From positions 2,232,001-2,296,000 of the forward strand of contig OZ024851.1 of NCBI GenBank assembly GCA_964017145.1: a DNA stretch of 64,000 nt, read 5' to 3'. Origin of the DNA: Agrocybe praecox (Eukaryota > Basidiomycota > Agaricomycetes > Agaricales > Agrocybaceae). A program made the position numbers and the translations under genes. Below the pieces are notes generated by a model. It did not search any database. It saw nothing but the letters and a program-made list of their open reading frames with translations, and had not been told where the DNA came from. Positions 50,338-62,897 of this stretch are shown piece by piece (position 1 is the first letter of the stretch; every line of letters begins with the position of its first letter).

Positions 50338-50761
50338 CGCGATAGTGGAGCACGATACAACTACAGACAATGTACTAGGAGGAAGCTTGGTTGAAATAGA
50401 TCCAACTCCAGCCTTGGAACTCTTACCTGACTCGTCAACAGACGTTCAAGCATCACACAAACCAACACTCCTAACCGACGAATTCATTAATCACTTTCCA
50501 CATCACACAACCGTTCAATCACGCGAGGCGATCTCAGGGCAAGATCCCGGTTTGGCAGAGTTACGACAGACAGAGCAAGGCGAGTCGGGAGAAGGCTTGT
50601 CAGATATCAGCCCACCTCAAGACTCAGCACCAAGTTTAAATACCACGATCAAGAACATTATTCCGGACACACTCGTGCCCATTCACTCTATGTCCATCAA
50701 GGTTTTACTATTCTCCCTTTTTCTTGCTCTTTTCCTCTCTCCATTTCATATATGGGCATAG
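50338..50761 (+). pseudogene. Out-of-frame tail of N4 with intact membrane-anchor coding sequence
   Basis: A frame shifted by one base relative to N4 encodes the linker (LGGSLVEIDPTPALELL, GESGEGLSDISPPQDS) and the hydrophobic end (KVLLFSLFLALFLSPFHIWA), nearly the same as N1. It has no stops before 50761, so the frameshift upstream must be young. Confidence 0.85.
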
Positions 50762-52073
50762 ACACGCCCGCTTACTTGCTTACTATTACTTTTGAATCTT
50801 GATGTTAATCGTACTTGATTAGTATAGGGCAATAAATCAAATTTGTATGTATCTGCGTAATAACTAAGATGGCTGGTTCCTTCCCAAGCCATTCAGTGCA
50901 AAGTTGGTGTTCGTGTTGGAAAACCTTCAATTTCTGGTGTTACATTGGATTTTTGAGTTAAAATCCGATATACAGGTGCCGACGTCGGACGCCTGCCGTG
51001 AAGGTGCGTACCTTTCAGCTTCACACCCAAGTTCAATGGTCGGTTAGCTGAGTTTCAACTCCGCTGATTTAATAATGCCGTGCTCAAGAGAGTTGAAGCG
51101 GAGTGTAAACGGAGATTTAAATATTATTTGCCTGCTCATCGTTTTGGCTCCGTTGGCTCAACTTCATGCTGCTATGCTGTTTGGACTCGCGAACGATTTA
51201 AGTGTGTCCGACTCCAACCGTCTCGGGACTCCTTCTTTTTCTTACTGTGGATCGAAGATTTAATGATGGACTAGGACTAAAAAACTCAGTGCACATCACT
51301 TGTTCGAACCGGTACTGCAGAAGTGCTGACCAACGGGACGGAGGAAATAGTAATTCATGGAAGATGATCGGATTGGTGGAGGCTCGGTAGGATTCCAACT
51401 CGAACTAAAGATAGATAAGATGGCGAGAGGGCGGGGAGTCTGGGGCTACTAGGACATTTTCGCTAAATGGTTGGTGCGTTTGTTGTTGAAGATGGGAGAG
51501 ACTGGAGCGCACTGCGGACATGGATGGAGTTCCTGCAGGGATAGATCTGGGGCTCGGCGCATTAAACGGATGGATGCGAGTGTTAGAATTAGTCGGGTGA
51601 GCGGTGGGAGAGGCATCAATGGGTTGCAATGGGTTTGATGGACGGGGAAGCTGAAGCGCTGAAGGGTAGTTAGTGATTTGATTTAGGTGACTAGGTCTGG
51701 ATTTTTTAGAAGCGAGCGGATGTAATACGTGCATCTAGGATGGGAAATTGAATGGATGTGTCGACGGTTTGAAGGCAAAAAATTCAAGCTCATCGAAGTC
51801 ATTGGTTTCGTCGTTGGATGGGCATGAGAGGTGTTCAATAATCCGGAGTATACTGCAACATCGGATGGGATTTGTAGGACTTGTAGGATATGGATACGAA
51901 AGGATGGATGGAGGCGAATCCGGTTCTTTGGATTCTCTTTCGACTTTTTGAAAAGCATTCAGCACATCCAACCTCTGTGGTTGTCATAAAAAGATGAATT
52001 ACAAATAGAAATATTAGGAAGAGGATCACCAAGAAAGAGAGGATGAAAAAGAAAAAGAAAACCAATGATCAAA
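50762..52073. other. N4-H4 interval: repeated intergenic blocks
   Basis: 50762-51050 is N4 3' flank, similar to that behind N1 (GGGCAATAAATCAAATTTAT, likely with the polyadenylation region). 51050-51640 matches 31525-32050 behind N2. 51636-51970 is block T. No gene. Confidence 0.6.
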
Positions 52074-54740
52074 TCAGAAATCGAACGCATCACTCTTCCA
52101 AGTCTTCGAATTTGCTTTCTCTTTTTTATTCCGTTCTTCCAACCTCTGTCCAGCGCTTTCAACAGCATCGACGCCCTTGTTCAGCCTGTCTTTAGCATCA
52201 TGAATCGCCTTGCCAGTCTTCTGCTTAATAGCATCGAGCAATCCCGTAGTCTCGTCACTGTCCTCGTGGTCAACCCCATAAGTACCTGCTTTACCAGGGA
52301 ATAGCTGGGCTCACCCTCCAACAGCGATCACTGTCTCTTCTTCGTCCATCTCGATGGGGGGAGCTTGGTACTCGGAATCGATGTCCGTCACTGAGAGGTT
52401 TACAGGCTCCATAGTGCTAGTGGTTGGGTTGAAATACATCGCAGGAACTCCAGTAGGTTGCACATCATCTATGATCTTCGCAGTAGTGACGTTCTTATAG
52501 ATGAACCCCTTCGAAGTAGTCTCGACGTTCGATTTCGTCACATCTCTGTCATCATCATCGAGTGACGAACGCCCAAAGATGGTAGGGCCGACTTTCAGCA
52601 TTGCACCCCACCAATTGCGCAAAACTTGCGAGACCTTCCTCGCCTGGTGTCTCGATTCTCTTCATTTCCGCTCTCCTTGCTGCATCTTGCGAGATCTCCC
52701 CAAGACCAACGGCAAGATCCTGCATCATCTCCGTAATCTTCTTCTCCATCGTCTGCTTCACCACCTTCGGAACAACCTGACCAGCAAGAGGTTGGACACT
52801 TGTGGATCCAATGCCGACTTTTATCAAAGAGAAAGTGTAAACCGCGCATTTCGACATCCATTCCGACAACGCTGAAAAGTGGTTGCGGGGGATGCTTACG
52901 CTCAGCGTCGATATGGTCATTGGCAGCCTTCCATGATCATCCGAGCCCCGTATTCTGACGATGAAGTGCAGTCTGCACGTCTATATTCACAGGTGCCTCC
53001 GCGTCCGGTTCAACGATCACCGAGCGCTGCTCACAATCGTGCTGCTCCCATCCCTCCGCATTTTCATTCTCTCCCACTTCTTGATCACTCTGGTGAGAAG
53101 ACGCAATCTCATTTCCCATCTCAATCTCCACATCCACCGCAAACCCCTCGTGTAATTTCCCCATCCCCAAATCGACACTGGCAATTCCCTCATCTTCATA
53201 GCACAAATACCCAGCTTTATACTTGAAATAATACCCCATCCCTTCCACGCGTGCACGCACACCGTCCAAGTGGATGTTAACGCGCGAGGTAGTCTGCACT
53301 CCTGGTTCCGACAATGAAGATGAGGATATACCCGCTGCCGCCGACCCCAAGCTCCCCCTAAGCGGACGATCGTAATCCGCCATATGGATACGCAACTCCG
53401 TCCACTGCCTGACCACAACTTCATCAGGCACTAAACTCATAGCCACAGGGTTCGAGCCAGCATATTCCATGTGTTCACTTGTCGTCCTGCGTTCCGAGCC
53501 CTTAGCAAAGCCCTGTACAAATATCGCCTGTAGTGCGCCTTCTACATCCTCAGTTTTGAACTTGATAGATGGGATAGGGATGGCGATAATCAGCAGCATC
53601 CTCAACAACCGCGGGATGGCCCACCCGACCCAATGTGTCCATCCAGTCATGTTCGCCAGGCTCTGCGCAAGGCTCTTCTTTCCATGTTGTGCACCCTTCG
53701 AGACAAACGCTCGAAGGTCGATGCTCAAATGCTCAAACTCCCTGATGAGCTTCATCGTCGTCCTATTGCTCTCCAGAGCAGATACATAAGCCTCAGCTTC
53801 ATCCACGAAATTCTTCAGATCCTTCTTGAACTGTCTCCTAATTTCGTCTTCCTTGGACCCGAGTTTCTCAGCAATTTTCTTGTCTTCTTCGATCATTTCC
53901 GACTGAGAGACATCTCGTCTAGTGATCGAATCATCTTCCACCTGAACCAGACTCTCCAACAACATTGACCAGCTCTGCACCATCCCTCCAGCATCCGTTC
54001 TCCCTCTTGTGAAATCGCCCAATCCTTCTCCTCAACAGCCCTATCGGGATAGTCTCCCAGACGCTTAAAATACACGCGCAGCGGATTTTCTCCACTAGGC
54101 TATCGCTCCTCATGTTCATCTTCCTCGTTTCCTTCGTCCCGCGTTCGGGTACTCATGGTCGAGTCCTGTGAATTAGAAGCAGATTTCGCCGAAGGATGCG
54201 CCAATCCCAATACATGAGCTTTCAGATCGTGCGCCTTCTGCCTCCTTCGTGCTTTCCCATTCTTCCTCTTCTTCGAAGCGTGACTCGGTTTCTGAAGCGG
54301 GTTTGATGTTTGCGGAAGAGGAGACGTTCGATGCTGGGACCCGGATTCCGAGATTAAGCCAGAAGCGGATCGCGTCAACGTCATACTATCACTGGTACTA
54401 TTCTCGACGCCTTTCGAAACCACAGCAGGCGTTTTGTTCAAGTCATGCACAGTGCTGCCAAATGCATCCAACAGTGCGTCTAGAGAATGACCGTTGGCTG
54501 CGCGTTGCAGCATTTCTTTGATGTCTTCCAATATGGCATCCGAGGCAACGTGAATGAAGGATTGTTTCTCAGAGTTTGGAGACGCAGATGTGGACGCAGA
54601 GTCGTAAGGATGCGGTGGATAATTGGGTGTGCTGTCGTCTCCTGCATTGGCGGCGACAGTGTCCCTGGCATCTGTTATAGTTCCTTCGACAGACGATGAA
54701 ACAGCCTCAGATACTGGTCCAATTTTTTCTTCGTGTTGGA
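52074..54740 (-). pseudogene. H4: most complete HAM1-like gene copy, broken
   Basis: Nearly the whole gene can be read. The 5' end is DDSTPNYPPHPYDSAST and AILEDIKEMLQRAANGHSLD. The helical N-terminal domain follows (KEDEIRRQFKKDLKNFVDEA, SIDLRAFVSKGAQHGKKS), then the BPI-like part (IKFKTEDVEGALQAIFVQG, HLDGVRARVEGMGYYFKYKA, FAVDVEIEM, VDVEMRGLHFLFDKSRHW) and the C-terminus KTWKSDAFDF (stop at 52074-52076). HAM1-like proteins are predicted lipid-binding proteins of fungi. Defects: TGA after NTGLG (about 52939), a 2-nt loss near 52634 (GEEGLASF), a shift near 52795, a TGA after AVGG (52311-52313), and shifts near 54000-54100. It lies tail-to-tail with N4 and head-to-head with N5. Confidence 0.85.
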
Positions 54741-54814
54741 TGGCCTGCGTCGACTGGGAGTGAATGCTGAGATGGACGGAAGGTTGAGACGAATCCGGTT
54801 AGGGGGCGACGCTG

Positions 54815-55771
54815 GAGTGAATTGACTCTAAGCTCGTTGGACAGTGCAGGCGCGGACGTTCGTTTCTTTCAGGCCTCGTATTAATTTTATTTTCTGCTTT
54901 GTCATGTTCTGCTCTTGATGCACTACCTTTGCCATCACGAGCACTTCTGTGCTTGTAATGGACTAAAAATCGTGAATATCAGGGTGTTCTTGTCTTTTTG
55001 GGTTTCAGTGTTCGATGTTGGTTCGATGGATTGAATGAGATTCCTGCAGGAAGCGAAGTGCAACTTGTGGCATTCGGATACGATGCGGGTGATGTTATGG
55101 CGAACGAATGTAAAGTTGGGATGAATAGAAGTTGTTCGAAAGGTTGGTGTTGAATGACATGGGGATGATCGTCCGCGTTGGCATACATAATATCTCGCCT
55201 TCCCTCCTCGCTTTCCCAGTATGTGCTCATTGCTAACGATGTGGACTTTTTCTAGATTGGCAGGAACGCGCATCAAATCATGAATACTGCGGATTCGACG
55301 ATTATATCTACTGCAAATGCCATAGCCTGATAGTCATCCATGCCTCTGTGGCCGCTCTGAATTTCAGCTCTGGAATGGGCTCTACATTGCACAATATTTG
55401 ATTCTATGCGCGATTTTCTGGCATCCTTAAAAGCCTCGAACCTTCTCGAGACTCATTAGAGCTTAATCGAAGGTTTTAGACGATCTTTTAATGAAAAATC
55501 TTAGACGTCTTATAAGGAAAATGCAATGTTTTTCTAACCATGCATGCCAATATGGCCCATCGTGGAAGTCACATTGGGTCCATGGCTGTGTCACATAAGT
55601 ATAGATGTATTGCTATGTATTGGGTGCTGTGCTACATGCACTCGTGGGTTTATATAAAGGAGCCTTAGGAGACGCCTCCTTTCCTCTTTCCTCCCCGATC
55701 ATTCTGCTTTGGGGTTCGATCTAACTTCTAGAAAACTAGTTCCGCTACGCATAGGACCTGGACCAGTAGCA
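54815..55771 (+). repeat. Repeated 5' flank of NLR copy N5
   Basis: Distal block, GTGAATATCAGGG block, CCATGCCTCT block and promoter block, with the extra pre-TATA stretch shared with N4. Confidence 0.85.
55649..55660 (+). promoter_or_regulatory. TATA box of N5
   Basis: TTTATATAAAGG, about 115 bp before the ATG at 55772, in the shared context. Confidence 0.75.
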
Positions 55772-58700
55772 ATGTCTGGAAATGCTTCTCAACATCAACA
55801 CGCAATGTTTGGGGGAGATGTGAATATATCTGGGGGAAATTTCGTATATGTAAACGGAGGCAATGGACGGAAGGGTGCGTCACTATAACAATTTCAATCG
55901 TCCTTACCCTCATACATTCTTATGAAGCACCACTTGATATCCTGACGGATGCGGTCGCACATACCGCGTTCCACGACTCTGCAGCACGTTTTGATCCTCC
56001 AAAATGCCACCCTAATACACGTGTTGCGGTGCTCGACGAGATCATGAGCTGGGTCCAGCGTTGTGACTCCGAAAAAAGGGACAAGTTTGTGATGTGGCTT
56101 ACGGGGGCCGCAGGTGCAGGCAAATCGGCCATCGCACAGAGCTTTATTGAACGGTGCCTTCTGATTCTGAAGGACCTCGTCATTGCGAGCTTTTTCTTTG
56201 GAAAATCAGATGGCAGTCGAAATCACGCAGGCGCACTCGTTGCAACACTCGCGTACCAGATCTGGCAGCTGTTCCCGGCGGTACAGAACGAAATCATCTC
56301 TGCCATTGACGCCGATCCCCTCATTTTCACAAGAAATCTGCGGCACCAATTTACTCGACTAATCGCACAACCTCTAAATAACATCTGCAGTGCGGGTACT
56401 CCACAGTGGCCCCCTGGATTATATCGTGTGATTGTAATCGACGGTCTGGATGAATGCCTCAACGAGAAAACACAACAGGACATCATACAAATCATATCCA
56501 CTGTCATACGACAATTCAAACTACCCATACTATTTTTCATCGCCAGCCGACCGGAACATAATATCCAAGTCGCCTTCACCTCAGAAGGAATGATGGGACT
56601 CTTTACACGGCTATATCTAGACGACACTTACGAGCCTGATGAAGACATCTCTAAATTCCTTAAAAACAGCTTTGAGGAAATTAGGATGACGCATCCGTTC
56701 AAAAAGCTGATCCCAGAGGTGTGGCCCAGTCCAGAATTGTTGAGATCTCTTGTCGAAAAAGCATCCGGACAATTTATCTTTGCGGCAACAGTCACCAGAT
56801 ATGTAAAATCGATTCGGCATCAACCTCATCTCCGGCTTGACACTGTAATGAACCTCCGACCAGCTCAGGGGGACTTGCCGTTTGCACAATTAGATGAGAT
56901 GTATCGAACTATTCTCTCGACCGCGGAAGACATCGATCAAGTCCTGTACGCTCTCAGTATTTTCTCACTTGGCGTACCAGATGGAGAATATGTGGACGCG
57001 TTTGATATATGCTCGTATTTGGGGATTCTTCCGGAGGAGCTGGAGCTGTTATTTTGTGATCTTGGAGCAATCGTTTCAATCCGGGAGATTGGGAGTCGAG
57101 GGCGAAAGCTTCAGATTCTACATGCTTCACTTCACGACTTCTTACTGGATCCAGCGCGGTCTAAGCAGTATTTCATTGACATCGAGATTTATAGGACACG
57201 ACATGTGGCAAATATTTTTCATTATCTCAATCCCTCTAATATGCATGTGGTGAAAAATGGTGAGTGATTTAGGATTAATGATTCAATTTCCCACATTAGA
57301 CAACATTCCATCAGGATTCACAGTTGTTGCGGCCGTCGATAAATTCATTTGGAAAAATTTCCACCTCTGTAGAAGCTCGATAGAGCTAATCAACGCGGCT
57401 TCGTCTCTCTCCTCTGAAATAATTTTTCAAATTTTGGCAACCAGCGAGCATTTTGGACTACGAGAATTTGTGTTGTATAATCTTTTGCCATTTTTTGCCC
57501 ACATGGTATTTGTATTTTCTTTGTGGCCTGTTTTAATTCACAGTTTTCTAATCGACGCTTTCAGGTACCCCAGGATTCAAGATGGGCACCAATAAAGCAA
57601 CAGTACGAGGACGAGCTTGATAAGAATTTCTGCAGGAACATACCTATTTATTTCGACAGTGCCACCCTCCTTCAATATCTATGTATTGCGGTACATCTAG
57701 GGACAAACTTACTTGTTCCAGGTCGCCTGAACCTAGAAGGAACTGTCGTTCGCTTACGCGATTCGAGCATACCTGTGTGGGGTTTGGAATGCGATCCCCT
57801 TCATCTCTTATCGATGATGCGCGACAGGACTGGTGGAAATTTTGACGAATTTTGGTTGCGCCTTGTAAGGTTTATACAAAATCCAGCTAGACCGGGGAAA
57901 TATACTTTAGGCGGTCGTGAATATGCAAAGGTCGCTTTATACTTTTTGAACGAACTCGAATCGCAGGCAAAGTCCAAGATATATTCAAAGTCGCACTTTG
58001 ACGAAACATTTTTAAACCATCATCTCGCCTTCCACCACGGTATCTGGATATTAGGAGTCGACAGTAGCAAACACTTTGACGATCGCGAATTTACGGGCAT
58101 GTTTTTGCTTTTGGGTTATGCCAAGTTCTTCCTTTCCCTCTCTGCACGGTCGGGCGACCTACTTCGACGTTGTCGTAAACAAAATCTCTTGACCGACAAG
58201 CTCATGAAACAGTTTCCGAGCCGTACTGACCTCTTAAAACAGGAAATTAAGGCATATGTAGAGCGAGTCGAATCAAACAACAACATCGTTGCCGCATCCC
58301 CTCTACCGCCCCAAGACAATCCTGATGGCGGCCAATACCCTGCTCCTTTAGTACACCATGCAGAGTCGGTGGTGCACAAGACGACCATATTGAACCACAA
58401 CATTGTTGCCACATCTGCTGCTCCGCTACCAACCCTAGGCAATCCCGACGTGGCACACAAGACGACCCCATCGCATAACAACAACATTGCTGCACCTGTT
58501 GCTCTTCTACCGACCCAAGACAACCCTGACGGCGGCCAAGAGGCATTGGCAGAAACGGTGGTGCCAACCCTTGCAGTTGCAGTTCCAGTTGGTGCTCAAT
58601 CGGGGACGGTTGCAAGCGAAGCGCCTAAAAAGAAGAAATCAAAAAAGAAGAGTCCTGTTCCGACTCAAAATGATGTATTGGATGGTAGACGAAGCGTGCG

Positions 58701-58779
58701 TGCAAGGATACCTGCAAAACGGAGATTGCAATTTGTTGCAGATCCTGGCATGGAGCCTGGAGCAAAACGGCCAAAGTAA
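55772..58779 (+). CDS. NLR copy N5: intact NACHT protein with a replaced, basic, repeat-rich C-terminus, 946 aa
   Basis: Exons 55772-55874, 55928-57259, 57315-57505 and 57565-58779 join to 947 codons with no defect. N-terminal exon: FGGDVNISGGNFVYVNGG. Walker A GAAGAGKSAIAQ, Walker B VIVIDGLDEC and FIASRPE are intact. Homology to N1-N4 runs to EIKAYVERVES (about 58272) and then stops. Instead of linker plus hydrophobic helix there are about 170 residues: three imperfect repeats (HNNIVA..PLP..NPDGGQ type), an Ala/Val stretch, then KKKKSKKKSPVPTQN and GRRSVRARIPAKRRLQF. The basic end looks like a bipartite nuclear localisation or nucleic-acid-binding tail. The terminal TAA overlaps a possible GTAAG donor (58774), so a further exon cannot be ruled out. 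This is the only complete, undamaged NLR in the window. Confidence 0.88.
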
Positions 58780-59713
58780 GAAGTTGTAAGTTCTCTCAGA
58801 ATGTGTGTAAGTTGTTGAATCTTACTTACCCGAGATTTTAGATCCTCGTGGTCATGGACTGTGGTCCCACTGGCAGCAGTAGTACCCGCGTCCAAAGTGG
58901 CAGGTTTGCCCTAACGACTTCACTTATTCTCGCTTGTTCTTGTCTCCTCGCTTATCACTTATCCTCGCTCAATCTTGTCTCCTCGCTCATCACGTATCTC
59001 GCTTATAACACATCTCGCTCATTGCGCATTACTGATCCTCGCTCAACCACTGTCCTCGCTTTAACCCTTCTCACTTAACCCTTTTCCTCACTCACCACCC
59101 GTCGCCTGTTCTGTTATCTGGTTGCCTAATATACTTCTCGTCGTAGTACTCAATATTTCACTGCTTTTCCTTAATATTGACTCTTTCTGTGGGGTGGCTC
59201 TCCAATTTTTGAGATCTAGACTAGTAGTAGCAACTTGTAGTACACTATGAATCCTATATGTTGATCATTCCCAAAATGCCAATCTTTTAGCTCCTGTGAA
59301 CGAAAATATGATCTGGCTTAAGTCGCGTTGAGCCACGTAAAGCCATTACTATGTCATAGAACCTGGCTTAAGCAAGGGCCATTGGAGGGTGGTTAGTGAT
59401 TTGGGGAAGGATGATTTAGGTGACTAGGTCTGGATTTTTGGAAGCGAGCGGATGTGATACGCGCATCTGGGATGGGGAATTGAATGAATGTGTCGACAGT
59501 TTGAAGGCAAAAAATTTCAAGCCCATCAAAGTCGTTGGTTTCGCTGTTGGATGGAAATGAGAGGTGTTCAATAATCCGGAGTATACTGCAGCATTGGATG
59601 GGATTTGTAGGATATGTGGGATATGGATACGAAAGGATGATGGAGGCGAGTCCGGATCTGGGTCTTTGGATCATAAGCGCTTAAGCACCTGCTTTACCAG
59701 GGAATAGGTGGGC
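58780..59713. other. N5-H5 interval
   Basis: 58780-59380 is unlike the sequence behind the other NLRs, as expected if the new N5 tail came with its own 3' flank; it has a CTCGCT-rich stretch near 58920-59060. 59390-59670 is block T. No gene. Confidence 0.55.
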
Positions 59714-62150
59714 TCACCCTCCAACAGCGATCACTGTCTCTTCTTCGTCCACCCCGATAGGGAGGGCTTGATACTCGGAATCGATATGCGTCACTGAGAG
59801 GTTTACAGGCTCCATGGTGCTAGTGGTTGGGTTGAAATACATCGCAGGAATTCCAGTGGGTTGCACATTATCTGCGATCGTCGTAGTAGTGACGTTCTTA
59901 TAGATGAACCCCTTCGAAGTAGTCTCGACGTTCAATATTGTCTGGACACCTCCATCATCATCATCGAGCGACGAACGCCCAAAGATGGTTGGGCCGACTT
60001 TCAGCATTGCATCCCACCAATCGCGCAAAACTTGCAAGAGACCTTCCTCGCCTGGTTTTTCAATTCTCTTTGTTTCCGCTCTCCTTGCTGCATCTTGCGA
60101 CATCTCCCCAAGATCAACAACAATGTCCTCCATCATCTCCGAGATCTTCTTCTCCATCGCCTGCTTCACCACCCTCGCAACGACTGGACCAGCAAGAGGT
60201 TGAACAGACAGCTTATTGAGGATCCAATGCGGACTTTTATCAAAGCGGAAGTGCAAACCACGCATTTCGACGTCCACTCCGACAACGCTGAAAAGCGGCT
60301 GCGGTGGATGCTCACGCTCAGAGTCGATATGGTCATTGGCCGCCTTCCATGATCATCCGAGCCCCGTATTCTGACGATGAAGTGCAGTTTGCACATCTAG
60401 ATTTGCAGGTGCCTCCGCGTCTGGTTCAACGATCACCGAGCGCTGTTCACAATCGTGCTGCTCGCCTCCCTCCGCACTTTGTCCTCTCCCGCTTCCTGAT
60501 CACGCTGCTGAGAATACCCAATGTCATTTTCCATCTCAATCTCCACATCCACCGCAAACCCCTCATGCAATTTCCCCATCTCCAAATCGACACTGGCAAT
60601 TCCCTCATCTTCATAGCCCAAATGCCCAGCTTTATACTCGAAATAATACCCCATCTCTTCCACGCGTGCACGCACACCGTCCAAGTGGATCTTAACGCGC
60701 GAGGTAGTCTGTACGCCCGGTCCCGACGATGAACATGAACATGAAGATGTGGCCGTCTCCGCCGACCCCAAGCGGACGATCATAACCCGCCATATTGACA
60801 CGCAACTCCGTCCACTGCCTGACCACAAATTCATCAGGCACAAAACTCATAGCCACAGGGTCCGAGCCAGAATATTGCATGTGCTCACTCGTCGTCCGGC
60901 GTTCCGAGCCCTTAGCAAGGCCCTGTACGAATATCGTCTGTAGTGCACCTTCCACATCCGCAGTTTTGAACTCGATGGATGGGATGAGGATAGTGCCAAT
61001 CGGCAGCATCCTCAACGACCGCAGGATAGCCCACGCGACCCAATGTGTCCATCCGGTCATGTTCGCCAGGCTGTGAGGAAGACTCTTCTTGCCATGCTGT
61101 GCACCCTTTGAGACAAGCGCTCGAAGGTCGATGCTCAGATGCTTAAACTCCCTCATGGGCTTCATGGTCGTCCTATCATTCTCTAGCGCTGATAAATAAG
61201 CCTCAGCTTCATCCACAAAATATTTCAGATCCTTGTTTAACTGTCTCCTAATTTTGTCTTCCTTGGACCCGAGTTTCTCAGCAGGTTTCTTGTCTTCTTC
61301 GATCATCTCTGACTGAGAGGCACCTCCTCCAGTGATCAAGTCGTCCTCGACCTGAACCACAGACTCTCCAACAACGTTGACCAGCTCAGCACCATCCATA
61401 AACAGCTCCTCCAGCGTCCGTTCTCCCTCTTGGGAAATCGCCCAACCCTTCTCCGACGCTTAAAATACACGCGCAGCGGGTTTTTTTCCAGTCTGTTGCT
61501 CCTCATGCTCACCTCTCTCGTTTCCTTCGTCCCGCGTCCGGGTACTCATGGTCGAGTCTTGTAAATTAGAAGCAGATATCGGCGAAGGAGGCGCCAATCC
61601 CAATACATTAGCTTTGAGATCGTGCGCCTTCTGCCTCCGTTGTGCTTTCCCATTCTTCCTCTTCTTCGAAACGTGGCTCTATTTCTGAGGTGGGCTTGGT
61701 CTTCGCGGAAGAGGAGACGAACGATGCTGGGACCTGGATTCTGAGATTAAGCTGGAAACGGATCGCATCAACGTCATACTACTACTGGTACTGTTCTCGA
61801 CACCCTTCGAAATCACAGCAGGCATTTTGTTCAAGTCATGCACGGTGCAGCCAAATGCATCCAACAGAGCGTCTAGAGAATAACCGTTGGCTGCGCGTTT
61901 CAGCATTTCTTTGATGTCTTCCAATATGGCATCCGAGGGAACGTGAATGAAGGGTTGTTTCTCAGACTTTGAAGACGCAGATGTGGATGCACGCAGAGTC
62001 ATAAGGATGGGGTGGATAATTTGGTGTGCTGTCGTCTCCTGCATTGGCGGCGACAGCGTCCTTGGCATCTATTGTAGTTCCTTCGACAGACGATGAAACA
62101 GCCTCAGATGCCGCACAAATTCCTCTGCATATTTGATGGCCTGCGTCGAC
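59714..62150 (-). pseudogene. H5: HAM1-like gene copy, broken
   Basis: Contains the same segments as H4: AILEDIKEMLKRAANGYSLD, ELVNVVGESVVQVEDD, KEDKIRRQLNKDLKYFVDEA, IEFKTADVEGALQTIFVQG, HLDGVRARVEEMGYYFEYKA, VDVEMRGLHFRFDKSPHW and PVVARVVKQAMEKKI. Stops include the same two TGA codons as H4 (after NTGLG at about 60357 and after AVGG at 59714-59716). There is a frame break near 60740 (TDYLAR-stop). The KTWKSDAFDF end is missing. The shared stops mean the gene was already dead before the unit was copied. Confidence 0.83.
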
Positions 62151-62206
62151 TGGGAGTGAATGCTGAGATGGACAGAAGGTTGAGACGAATCTGGTTAGGG
62201 GGTGAC

Positions 62207-62897
62207 GCTGGAGTGAATCGACTCTAATCTCGTTGGACAGTGCAGGCGCGGACGTTCGTTTCTTTCAGGCCTCGTATTAATTTTATTTTCTGCTTTCTTA
62301 TGTTCTGCTCTTGATGCACTACCTTGGCCTTCACGAGCACTTCTGTGCTTGTAATGGACTAAAAATCGTGAATATCAGGGTGTTCTTGTCTTTTTGGGTT
62401 TCGGTGTTCGATGTTGGTTCGATGGATTGAATGGGATTCCTGCAGGAAGCGAAGTGCGACTTGTGGCATTCGGATACGATGCGGGTGATGTGATGGCGCA
62501 CGAATGTAAAGTTGGGATGAATGCAAGTTGTTCGAAAGGTTGGTATCGGATGACATGGGGATGGCGCACAGCCGTCCACGTTGGCACACATAATATCTCG
62601 CTTTCCCTCCTCGCTTTCCTGGTATGTCCTAACGATGTGGACTTTTTTTAGACGATCTTTTAATTAAAAATATTGGACGTCTTATAGGAAAAATGCAATG
62701 TTTGTCTAACCATGCATGCCAATATGGCTCATCATGGTGTCTAATTATAAGTCGCATTGGGTCCATGGCTGTGTCGTGGGTTTATATAAAGGAGCCCTAG
62801 GAAACGCCTCCTGTCTTCTTTTCTCCCTGGTCATTCTGCTTTGGAGGTTCGGTCTAACTTCTACAAAACTTCTTCCGCTCCCATTGGACCAGTAGCA
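62207..62897 (+). repeat. Repeated 5' flank of NLR copy N6
   Basis: Distal block, GTGAATATCAGGG block and promoter block. Compared with N4 and N5, the CCATGCCTCT/GTGAATTTC part is deleted (the join is near 62645, TTTTTTTAGACGATC). Confidence 0.85.
62781..62792 (+). promoter_or_regulatory. TATA box of N6
   Basis: TTTATATAAAGG, about 110 bp before the ATG at 62898, in the shared context. Confidence 0.75.
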
